From assembly GCA_958430865.1 (NCBI GenBank), contig CAUDNR010004334.1, positions 56,176 to 120,175 of the forward strand: DNA of 64,000 bases, read 5' to 3'. Positions 51,662-61,958 of the stretch are shown here, in pieces. Below the pieces are notes generated by a model. It was not told where the DNA came from, searched no databases, and saw only the letters and a program-made list of their open reading frames with translations. The stretch comes from Entrophospora sp. SA101. Taxonomy: Eukaryota > Glomeromycota > Glomeromycetes > Entrophosporales > Entrophosporaceae. A program made the position numbers and the translations under genes. Numbering within the stretch: position 1 is the stretch's first letter; the number at the start of each line of letters is the position of its first letter.

Positions 51662-53113
51662 TAATGATAGTAATAATGATATGAAAATTTCAGGAAACAT
51701 GGCATTTTGTGCAACTATTCTTTTTGTTCTAGTTTTCCAAATTTTCTTAATAATATAATATTATTAATATGTTTGAAATCCAACGGAACCAACCGAATGC
51801 ATGATGGCATTGCTTTAGTATTATTATTATTATTATTATAAGGAGAAGGATTTTGGAGGAGCAAAGAAATTTATTAAAAAAAAAGGAACCAATAAATTTG
51901 TTGCGTAAATTATAAATTATTCAAACTAGTTTATTATTTATTTGATTGGTTTATTTTTTATTTATTTATGTTTTTGAATTCATCCATTCTAATTTCCATC
52001 ATTTACTCAGGAAGGAATCAAAAATAATAAATAAATGCATTCATGTGGTTCATGTGGTTTAGATATTTTTTACACATGGGTTTACTATGACAAACACATT
52101 TTTTATGACAATTCAACACATTTTTAACACATTTTTTTTTTTTTTACAAGGAAAAGTTTTTATTGTTTTTTTTATTTATTTTTAAATTAATTTTTTTTTG
52201 TTTTTTGTTTTTGTATTTTTTAAAATTATTTTCATATTTGCTTTTTGCAAATGAAAGAAAATATTGATTGATGCGTGTGTGATGGGAGAAAAAATCATAC
52301 AAAATTGATGTTAAAAAATTGTTGTTCGGAAAATATATAATTAGCTTAGGGGGGGAAGGTTGATGATTGATGTAAAAGTGATTGAATGATATGAAGAAAT
52401 ATGCGAAATGTCTTTGTGTGATAAATATGATTAAATGCGATTCTATCTATCTATATATATATATAAAAATCTTTACAAAAGAATATGATAAATGATTAAT
52501 GAAAAAGTCTATATATGTTATATGTGAAATATATATATATATGTAAAGCTCAGCTTTTTTAAAAAAAAAGTCCATAAATGCAAGGAAAAAAAAAAAATCT
52601 AAAATCTAAAAAAAATTTGAAAATTTGTTTGTGTTTGTGTTTGTGATTTCTATTTAAAATTTTGAACGAAAATCAAAATTTTAAAAAAACGAAGAAAATA
52701 AATTAAAAAAACGTCATGTATTATTTGTATTTACATTCTAATTGATTGCCAGATTATGCCAGATGCCAAATGCCGAATGAAAAAAAAATGAAATAAAAAC
52801 GAAAATAAATATATGTTGTTGTTGAGATATTATATTAAATGTTGATTATTATTGTATATTAAATATTAAATTACTAAAATAATACTTTTGATATATATAA
52901 TAATAATATTATATTATTAGTCATTATCATTAGTCATTATCATATTATATTATTAAGTATTAAGTATTAAGTATTAAGTATATTAAGTATCTATAATTGA
53001 CTGTATGAAAAATTGCCAAATCCAGTTGGAAATTTTTTCTAAAAAATTGTTTTTATTTACAAAAAAAAATCAAAAGTGAAAAATAAAATCAATGTCCATG
53101 CACAGAAATAAAA
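51662..53113. other. Gene-free AT-rich DNA right of the inverted repeat
   Basis: Long A and T runs, TATA microsatellites, and a 7 bp tandem repeat ATTAAGT at 52952-52990. It probably includes the 3' untranslated part of the next gene. No credible coding frame. Confidence 0.7.
52952..52990. repeat. ATTAAGT heptanucleotide tandem repeat
   Basis: About five units, the last interrupted by an extra TA. Confidence 0.85.
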
Positions 53114-53767
53114 TCAACGAAATGTTCTGCCAACTTTAACCCAAGTTAATCTAACCCAGAGTTTGAAACCGACAAAACTTTGTTTGTATGAACTGCTACT
53201 ATTTGATTGTTGTGAATTACGTTTTTCTTTTTTGTATTGTTTGCAATCTGTGTCGTAACAACATTGATTATTGTGATGATGATGATGATGTGGAAAATTT
53301 GATGAAGGTGATGAGAATGAATATTGGTTTTGTTGTTGAAATTGTTGTTGTTGGACGGGATATTGATATTGTTGGTATTGTTGTTGATGATGATGTTGTT
53401 GATGTTGTTGTTGTGAAGGATATGGTAAGGGTGATTGTGAGTAATAATTAACATTAGTGATGTTAACATTATTTTTGTTATTGTTATTTAATCCATTGTT
53501 GTTATTGTTAAGAATTAATTGATCACAATAAACTATTGAACTTCTTCTTGACGAGCAAACAGTTGTTGGTTCGGTTATTGAAGATGAAAATTCAAATTCA
53601 AAATCGTGTGGTAGACCGCCAAAAGTGCTGTATAATATTTGATTATGGTGGTTGTTGTGATGGTGGTGTTGATGATTATGGTGACTACTGCTATTACTGT
53701 TGCGTCTTTTGAATGGATTATGGATTCTACGATTTTTACGACCTGAAAGAATTTTTGAAGCTTTCAT
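53114..53767 (-). CDS. His/Asn/Gln-rich low-complexity protein, 217 aa
   Basis: Single long open frame from ATG 53767. The N-terminus is basic (KASKILSGRKNRRIHNPFKRR), resembling a nuclear localisation signal. Then come H/N-rich, N-rich, Q/H/Y-rich and H-rich stretches separated by short ordinary segments such as GGLPHDFEFEFSS and TVCSSRRSSIVYCDQL. The C-terminus SFVGFKLWVRLTWVKVGRTF is hydrophobic and basic and is the most likely conserved part. Q/N-rich composition suggests a prion-like or regulatory disordered protein. I recognise no family. Competing frames across the same repeats exist on both strands, but this one is by far the longest and has non-repetitive ends. Confidence 0.6.
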   Translation of the reverse strand: MKASKILSGRKNRRIHNPFKRRNSNSSSHHNHQHHHHNNHHNQILYSTFGGLPHDFEFEFSSSITEPTTVCSSRRSSIVYCDQLILNNNNNGLNNNNKNNVNITNVNYYSQSPLPYPSQQQHQQHHHQQQYQQYQYPVQQQQFQQQNQYSFSSPSSNFPHHHHHHNNQCCYDTDCKQYKKEKRNSQQSNSSSSYKQSFVGFKLWVRLTWVKVGRTFR

Positions 53768-55361
53768 GTTTGAAATTTTGGTTTGAATGAGAGTTTGTTA
53801 TTTGAAAATATATTTTTTAAAAGTTATTTTTTCTAAAAAAAAAAATAAAAAAGTTGTATATAAACGTTATGTTTTTTATATGATATTATTTTTTTTGTTT
53901 GAAAAAAAAATATTTTTTTTCTTTGTAATAGTTGTTGTTGTTGTTATTATTGATATATATAATAACGTATAAGTAAATTATTTATTTACTCTTTGTTTGA
54001 AGTTTTTTTTAAAAATTGAGAAAAAAGATAAACACTTTAATTTATAGGATTTTTTTTTCTAAAAAAATATATATATATACAACATGTATATATAAATAAA
54101 TATAAATATATATTTATTCATGGTTACACGGAATTTGGTAAATTAAACTGTATATATATATATATAATAATTATGTAAATTTATTATTTAAAATACATGT
54201 ATTTATTTATTTATAAATAATATTTAGTGTAACAAAAATAGTTCGGGAATTTATATTGAGATAATAAATAGACTGAGTATAATAAAAAATCAATCCGTGA
54301 ATCAATCAATCATTAAATTTGCGTTAATTTCAACACATTTTCACTCGAGGATTTTCATGAAGAATGTTAATTTATGACTATGACTGAAAGTCCATATAAG
54401 CAAGCATCCTAATACTAATAATATATTAGCTAGTTGGAAAGTAATTAAAAACAAAATTTTTTGTATAAATTTAATTTTTTATTAGTAATTTTTAAATTTT
54501 TAATTAGTTTTATTAATTTTTATTATCGCATGAATAAATAAAACAACACATGCACACACGACTAATTATCTATCTGTCTGTGTTCGATTACCAGTATATT
54601 AACTAATCAACTGATTAATATTGTCCATTTGGAAGATTCTAAATTAATAATATAAATAAAAAAATAATGTTATTTTCAAATGGGAAAAATAATCTTACAT
54701 AAAGTGACATAACGTAATACTTAACATTACAATTTTCCAATTCTTCTTTCTTTCTACCAAAAATGGGTAACGATAAAAAATATCAAATATAATATAAATA
54801 ATAATGTACTAATGACAAATTATTGGTTTATTTTTTTATTTTTTTACAAAAAAAAAAATTCAATTTTCAAATTCAAAAATATTCATGTATATGTATGTTG
54901 TTTTACTTTTTTTTTTTTAAAAAAAAAATGCTTTTGGTAAACCAAATATGTAAATGATAATATTTGTAGAAATATAAATAAATATATTAAAGTAATATAA
55001 ATATATTTATCATACATACTTCTACATACGTACATTCATAACATCCAATACATCTAATACACCTACTACTACTACTCACATTCGCCATAGCATATCAGCC
55101 ATTAAATGTCTGTTCGTTTGTCTGCATTAATAAATAAATTCATGTGGATAATTTATATGTAATTATAATTATGTGAATTGAAAATCCCGTCACTCCAATC
55201 GGTTAATGCCATAGATTTATTGGTTGGTTCTTATGAAGTTTTAACGACTTATCTAAAACATTAGTTAATGATTTGATAAAGCATGTTACAACGCATTAAC
55301 AAACACACACAAACTACCATTTATAAAAATAAGAATTTTGTAGTGATCATGATTAAAATAA

Positions 55362-55424
<63 letters not shown>

Positions 55425-58362
55425 CGTAATAACAATAATAACAATAATAATAATAATTAACCATTAATTTAATAATAAGTGATAATATTGATAATAGTCT
55501 TGTGTTTGTAATTTCTTAAGTATTTATTGTATTTACCTACTACTACTACTAATTAATCAATCAATCAGTTAATTTTTACATATATGGAAGAATGAATATC
55601 TTTAACAAATCACTTACCCGATAGAGATAAGGATAATTCACAACAACCATTTTGAATTACAAACAAAATAATGACAAATCCACACAATATTAAGTATTCG
55701 TGTTATCTACATATTTATTTACTGTTTATTGTTTGATTGCTGGTTGCCAACTGAATTCATTTGTTCCTGTTAAGAACTAATTGAAACTATTTTATCCAAA
55801 TTAGTAATGATTTTTAACATATGATTGATTTATAAATAAATCATTGTTTAAAAATAATTTTAAAATTTATTATTTTTACCACCATTTCCATTTCCCTTGT
55901 TTGTTAGCACGAAAATAATTCTCTTTTCAATTTAACCCAATTTGATCCAATTCGATTTGATCCAATTCAATTCAGATCAAATCAAATCACTACCAATAAT
56001 AACAACCTACTGGCTATTACCGCTAAATTATCTACAGCCTTTAATAGTAACAGACTAAAAATCTGCAGCTTAAATTTTTAATTAAGTCACATGATCAAAT
56101 ATTGTTATGTCCAAAAAGGAAATTCAATTAACATAAATTTCTATATTCATAATTGACTAGAAACAATTTTTCAAAAAAAATTGAGAATTATAATCATTGT
56201 TATTTTGCGATGAATCAAAGAAAATTTAAAACATTCAAGGAATAGAATATAAGTTCTTCTTAAATTCTTAAAATACTTTCTTCGTTCTTCCCCCCATTTC
56301 TTCTTATTTCTTCTTGCCAATAAAATAAAATTGTTTAAAAATGGTTAATAACACCTAAATTTCTTATTTTGTCATTATTTATTTAGCTTACATCATTCAT
56401 TGTTCAAATCTGGAGTTGTCATCGTCATCGTTATAGTCGCCTCAAAGATTTAAAGCCTCAATAGTTCATTTGTTTATTCATTCAAACTTACTCAAATTCA
56501 TTCATTCACAAATAAATAAATAAATAAATAATCTTTACTCGCGTTGATCTATTCCTTTTCTTCTTCATGGCATTCCAATTTTTGTTGTTTTTTTTCGAGA
56601 AATAATTTATCTTTTTTTGTAATTTTTTCTGCATCTTTTTGACTCACCGTTATATTGCATATTTGTTTGTCCTTTTGGCGTGGCTTCTTTTTTTTGGGGG
56701 AGAGGCTAAACAGTTTTTTCTTCTTTTTTATTATTTCTTTGACGTGTTTTTATCCAATTGGATAATTTATAATTTTAGAAGAAAGGAAGGAAAGAAAGAA
56801 TTATGGTGGAGTCATAATTTCTGCTCTATAGAAAATTAATGAGGTAAAATAATTGCTTGGCACACCTTTTTTAAAAATTAACTTAAAAATCACTATTAGA
56901 GTTATAGAGAATACATAGAATAATTAAGTAATTTTTGGCTTGAATGGAAGGAGAGTTGTTTGCGTGTAACAACAAATAATACTACAAATTAGTTGAGATT
57001 TCTATATCTAGTACCATTAATTTCAGGTATTAATTTTTGCTGTGCATAATAACAAATAATATTCCTCCCACGCCAATGCAAGCGCCTTCCCGCTGTTAAA
57101 TCCAACATGGTTGGCTTTTAGTGTGACTAAATAATTATCATTACATTACAGCAATAGCAATAATAACAATCAAGGCGATGAAGATTTACAAATTAATTAA
57201 TTATTCAAACTATCCAAAATAAAATCCAAAATTACCTCTCCTCATCGGTTCAACTTTTCCTTTTCTCCATAATCAGCACTGTATACTGTAACATAAAAAA
57301 TTATTCTGTGTAGCAAATTGTTACATGATTAGAATAGCTGTGTTTGACATGGATATATATATAAAGTTGAAAACTTTACATTGGTATATAATGATGATCT
57401 CTTATTTAAAGCAATCTTAAGTTTCCCTTTGATCTGAAACTTGCCCCTGTCACTAAGTTAATGGTGCCTTTCATGATTACTTTTCAGGGACGATGGACCC
57501 TGAACATAGTAACACCTTGAAAAATAAAGAAAGAACACAGTTTTGATAAAGTCTACAGCTCTCACACCGGCCTGAATTTTCCATTTCGTCATATCCTTCA
57601 GGTTAAGGGAAACCATATTAGCTTTTTTGTAGTAGGAGAAATATCAAAATAACATGACCATTAAAATTGGAAAGACCGCTTCCAACCAAGTAGATTGACA
57701 TGAAAAATGTATATTCGTGATCATAATCTTTTATTGGTGAGTCAAACACATACATATTAATATATAGATACGTTGAACTGTTACTTTATGTAAAATTAAA
57801 TTATCTGATGATTTTCATATGTATATTTTTACTAGATTCTTTTTCAGATATTAATTTAAAAGCCTTAAAAGGTGGCTGAGAAGGTGCAAAAAATATTGTA
57901 AGCCTTCATATGGTATTATTACTTTATGGGAACATAGAAGAATTATGATAAAGTCACGTTGGCCTTTTATCAGCCATTCTATGGTGCAAAGATATCTAAT
58001 AATAAAGATTAAGCTTATTAGATGAATATCAATATCCAGTAGCTTAATCGTTAGAACGAATACTACTAATGGATTATTAAAAGCATGATAATGAATGACC
58101 TTGTATTAAATTTATTGTCAAAAAAAAAAAAGTTCCTCAAGAAAAGAACCCAAGTGAGCTTCTATTTTTTAAACAAACTAAATAGTTAATAAAAAGTACA
58201 AATACGTTTGTTGGTGCGTTACCTTCAGGTTATCAAACAAAAAATTGGACCGATTTAAATAAATTTTGCGACTTAATTATAACATTATTTAAAAATCGCT
58301 AGGTGATAATTGTATTTATTGCTTAGTATCAGAATATTATTAGAATAGAAGATATTATGATA
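53768..58362. other. Long gene-free AT-rich region
   Basis: About 4.6 kb. Frames are 66 codons or shorter. Contains an AAT microsatellite (55362-55457), A/T homopolymers, and a moderately less AT-rich patch at 57420-57620 without coding sense. A pol III A-box-like word (TAGCTTAATCG, near 58040) has no matching B box. Confidence 0.65.
55362..55457. repeat. (AAT)n microsatellite
   Basis: Pure AAT to 55424, then interrupted by CGT and AAC triplets to 55457. Confidence 0.95.
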
Positions 58363-58533
58363 ATGACAAAATTAAACGAGCCATTGGAGTCTTTACAACA
58401 AACAAATCGTAATAATTCACCCAAATTTTATGTTAAAAGATATTTTTATTGGGAGGCAACAAAATTTTGGGTAAACAATGTTTCTTTGCAAAAATGCAAG
58501 GCTAATCTAGAACGAAATAAATTTATTAATTAA
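58363..58533 (+). CDS. Small ORF or coding relic, 56 aa
   Basis: Starts MTKLNEPLESLQQTN and contains KFYVKRYFYWEATKFWVNN, a protein-like mix of aromatic and charged residues instead of chance A/T codons. A neighbouring frame upstream (about 58210-58300) reads GALPSGYQTKNWTDLNKFCDL before a stop. Together they look like fragments of one decayed gene, perhaps transposon-derived. No family was recognised. Confidence 0.25.
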   Translation: MTKLNEPLESLQQTNRNNSPKFYVKRYFYWEATKFWVNNVSLQKCKANLERNKFIN

Positions 58534-59651
58534 TAAAACTTGGTTTAATGGATAAAATAAATCGATTAATTGATTAATAATAATAACACTATATGACAGA
58601 TACTAGACAAGTTTACGTAGAACGTAAATAATTAATTGGTTAAAAGGTCTATCTAAATTTGATAGAGTTCTACTCTTGGTTAATGGTATTAGTATTGTTC
58701 CGAATAAGAACGGGAAAATCAAGATAGCGATGATTAATAAAGTTAAACATTTTTTCAACATTATTTAACTCAATTTTATGTATATGTTGGCCGAGATGAA
58801 TTTATCAATCAAAGTAAGGCTGGTTGAGGTGCACTTTAATCAACTACTCTACATGTTTGACCACAACATGCCCAGAGTTAAACTCATTATCAACAACGTC
58901 GCAAGGCGCACCATCAAATTTGCATATAGTTGTAGTTGTCGTGGTTGTAGTGGTGGTGGTGAGAACAGTTGTAGTTATATCATTTGGACTTGGTCTTTGT
59001 CTTAATTTTGGTCTTAGTGATGGTTTCAGTATTTTAATCGGGGGATATTGCTATCGTAGTGTTGGTAATGTGCTTCAATATTTGATGTCAGCAAACAAAA
59101 ATAAATAACAAAAAGAACGTGGAAAATACATTGTGTGTGTGAATGATGGCTTGCTAAAATTAAATAATTGTGTGTTTTAAATAAATGGTAAGTTATTGAT
59201 TGGTATCGAAGAAAACAGGTCGTATATATATATATGAATAGTAAATTGTTTTTGTTTATAAAAATTATACACACTTGACTTTCTATTTCCCTCAAGGAAG
59301 GTAGGCATCAAGTGAAACTAATTTCTCAAAGATTAAAAGTATGCAGGAAGGACATAAAATCTGACAAGTCCTTCATACTTGCTTGAGTGGGCGAAAAGGC
59401 TCTCGATTTCGAGTTATAACGAATTTATATACCTTGTTCTTTTTAATAAAATTAATAAAATCAATATAAATTAAATTGTCCACGTTTAAACTAATAATTC
59501 ATATAAATCACAATGACATTTCATACAATGTACGAAATTTTTTTGAAGCCTCCTTGTACAGTACAATACATCCAATTAATTTTTAATGTCTATTTAATTA
59601 ATCAAATTAGCAAAAACAACAGTAATTTTTTTAACATTTGAAATGTTTCTA
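58534..59651. other. Gene-free stretch
   Basis: Short frames only, including a Val/Gly-rich one over a GTTGTAGTTGTCGTGG-type repeat at about 58930-58980. Nothing recognisable. Confidence 0.6.
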
Positions 59652-59861
59652 CTAATATTTATCTTGAGCATATAATAAAATTCTTTTAATATAATGATTT
59701 TTATAGTAATAAATATTATTTCTCCTTTCCAAATGTTTAATTAATATGGAATTATTGACATTTTTTAAAGTTGGTATAATATCCGTTAATTCTTTAAAAC
59801 CTGCACGAATTGTATTTTGACGTTTTTGTTCAGAATTCTCTTTGGATTTTCTTAGTGCCAT
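59652..59861 (-). pseudogene. bHLH remnant, 69 codons, out of frame with upstream exons
   Basis: EQKRQNTIRAGFKEL is a basic region plus helix 1, and TDIIPTLKN is the start of the loop, as in MAX/Ino4-like bHLH proteins. Helix 2 should follow as a K-[ST]-x-[IL]-L-x-K-A-x-x-[YF]-I block, but the text goes straight from NNS to ILIKHLERRN, which looks like the end of helix 2. The core of helix 2 therefore seems deleted. It could be translated only by a frameshift or its own start at 59861. Confidence 0.55.
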
Positions 59862-61958
59862 TGTTATCTGGAGTATAAATCATCCGAGTTGTCATTGTCG
59901 TGACTTGGTTATCAGATTCAGACCACAGAAAATCATTTATTGTTTTTGAACTTTCTAATAACAGAAGCTAATATGAAAATATTAATATTATTATATATTC
60001 TATATTTTTTGAGAATCTGCCTATTGCTATACAAACCTCATATTTTAATAAGCCTATCACTGTCTCGTGTGCTTTAAACATATCTTTCCATGTTTTAGGC
60101 ATTGGAAATCTTAATATTTCTTCCATAGTGTAAATTTCAGAATAATTTAGTTTGAATTCATATATAATTAATTCAAATACTATAAATATCAATAATTAGT
60201 CAGTAAAAACAAGTGGTGATAACAAAATGATAATAATAAAATGGCAATGAAGATTTACAATATGATTGCATTCCGTATAACCTAACCATTCTAATGTCAG
60301 AACTTGGACGAATTTTTACAAGCCGATTGATTAAAGTTTTTAGCATTTTTGAAATCTTCATTCGATCACTTTTGAAATGGCTCCAGTTTTTTTTCAATGG
60401 AGGTCCACTTACTTCAATGACCGAAAAATCTTCATCTTCCTCCCTCAAAGTAATGATTGTATCGATTTTCCTTCCAGGAGATCGATTTTTATCGTCTGCT
60501 TTCTGGGAATTGCAATCTTCAGAGCTTGCCTTAAGGCATGTCTCGCCATATGTAGCACGCCATTTTTTTTTATGTTTTATAAAAATTTCATTAAGGATCG
60601 GTGTCAAAACATATACAATGTAACTTCCTTCAGACATAGGTTCGGAAACTAAATTAGTATCATTCTCCATCAGTTTTATCCTGTGTAAGCAAAGGTTAGT
60701 TTTATTATATTTATCTCATCAAGGATCAATCAAATATAGGAAAATACTCACATATGATTAACAAAATGCGATGTAAAATGGTTTTCAAATGAATCAGCCA
60801 AATGTTTTCCTAAATTTGTTTTAGTCTCATTTATCTCACGATTAACAATACTACACAATACTGACTTGACATTTTCATCATTTGTATATGCAATTTCTCT
60901 TTTGATATCATTGTGCATTTGTACAACTATATCTTCACCAAGCATCTTTAAAAAACCATCACTTTCTTTGTTACCAAAGAATATAATGTCATAACGCTCT
61001 GGTTTTGTTTTTGGTGGTTTTTGTTCTAACTGGTACTGTGTGAGCCTTTCTCGGATATCAATTCCATTTACTATCCAAGCAGAATTTTTTCCACCAACGA
61101 TTGTTTCTACCGCATCATATTCTTCAATAACTTCTTCTTCTTCTTCAATGTCACAGTAATGATCATTTTTTTGTGAATGTTCGATTATAAAAGGATTTAG
61201 TAGAGGTTTTTTATAGACATATCTTTCCGTGACTTCATAATTATTTTCCAGTGGTGGTGTTTCTGTTCTTATGACCGTCTCTGGTGTAAACTTTATATTC
61301 AAATATTTGATGCTTTCACTATCATCAATGTCATTCTGCTGTTTGTTATCTTGCTGGTTATACTCCAATTCAGCTATATCCACAAATGAGTTTTCCTAAA
61401 TTGGATATTGAATCAACTCACGAAGTCTGAAATAGTATTGGTCATCAAAACTGTTCAATATAACTTGCCTATTACTTACATAATTTCTTTCTTCATCGGA
61501 TCTAAAAACATAAATACAAAGTCAAAATTTAGTATAATTGCAAAACATGTATTATAAACTAGAACAATGAGCTGCATGCAACCACCATTTTTTTGAATTA
61601 CTCTCTTAACAATACTCACTCAACGAATTCTTTAATGTCTTTTTTCATTTTTTTTCCCTGTTTTTCACGAAAGTCATTTTCGTTTTTTTTTTAAATAATT
61701 TTGTCAGAATTGATAAAACAAGTTTAAAACATGTTTCCTAAAGTTCTTCTAATTCAGCATCTTTGATTTTTTCACTTACAGATTAGATTCATTATTGCTA
61801 GCACTAGATAAATAAAAAAAACAAAATTATATTATTATTATTATTATATATTAAAACTAGAGTAACGACGAGTGGCGGGCGATAACCCACCACCATCCTT
61901 AAAACACTTACCCACGTTCAGTTATTTCATCCTCTTGTCGTCTCTTATCTCTAGGCAT
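59652..61958 (-). pseudogene. Disrupted gene: nuclease-like domain followed by bHLH region
   Basis: Read on the minus strand. Exon 1 61958-61912 (MPRDKRRQEDEITER), exon 2 61803-61780, a part ending at 61620 (NDFREKQGKKMKKDIKEFVE), then an exon from 61501, 60680-60259, 60179-60037 and one from 59967. Most junctions are GT-AG with introns of about 70-120 bp; the acceptor before NDFREK was not found. The exon from 61501 to 60752 has an in-frame TAG at 61398-61396. Exons near 60500 carry GRKIDTII, FSVIEVSG and a following basic helix, an arrangement like PD-(D/E)XK nucleases. FPMPKTWKDM and VIGLLKYE follow. The final frame stops at 59830, while a bHLH-like stretch (SEQKRQNTIRAGFKELTDIIPTL, shown in parts) lies in a shifted frame at 59861-59652. 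Likely a decayed or rapidly evolving family member. Confidence 0.6.

Noticed and set aside
58035..58060. TAGCTTAATCG matching a pol III A box
   Set aside because: No B box follows within the usual distance, so no tRNA or SINE is supported.
58778..59108. Overlapping 75- and 94-codon plus-strand frames
   Set aside because: Both cross a GTTGTAGTTGTCG simple repeat giving poly-Val or Ser/Gly; no credible protein outside it.
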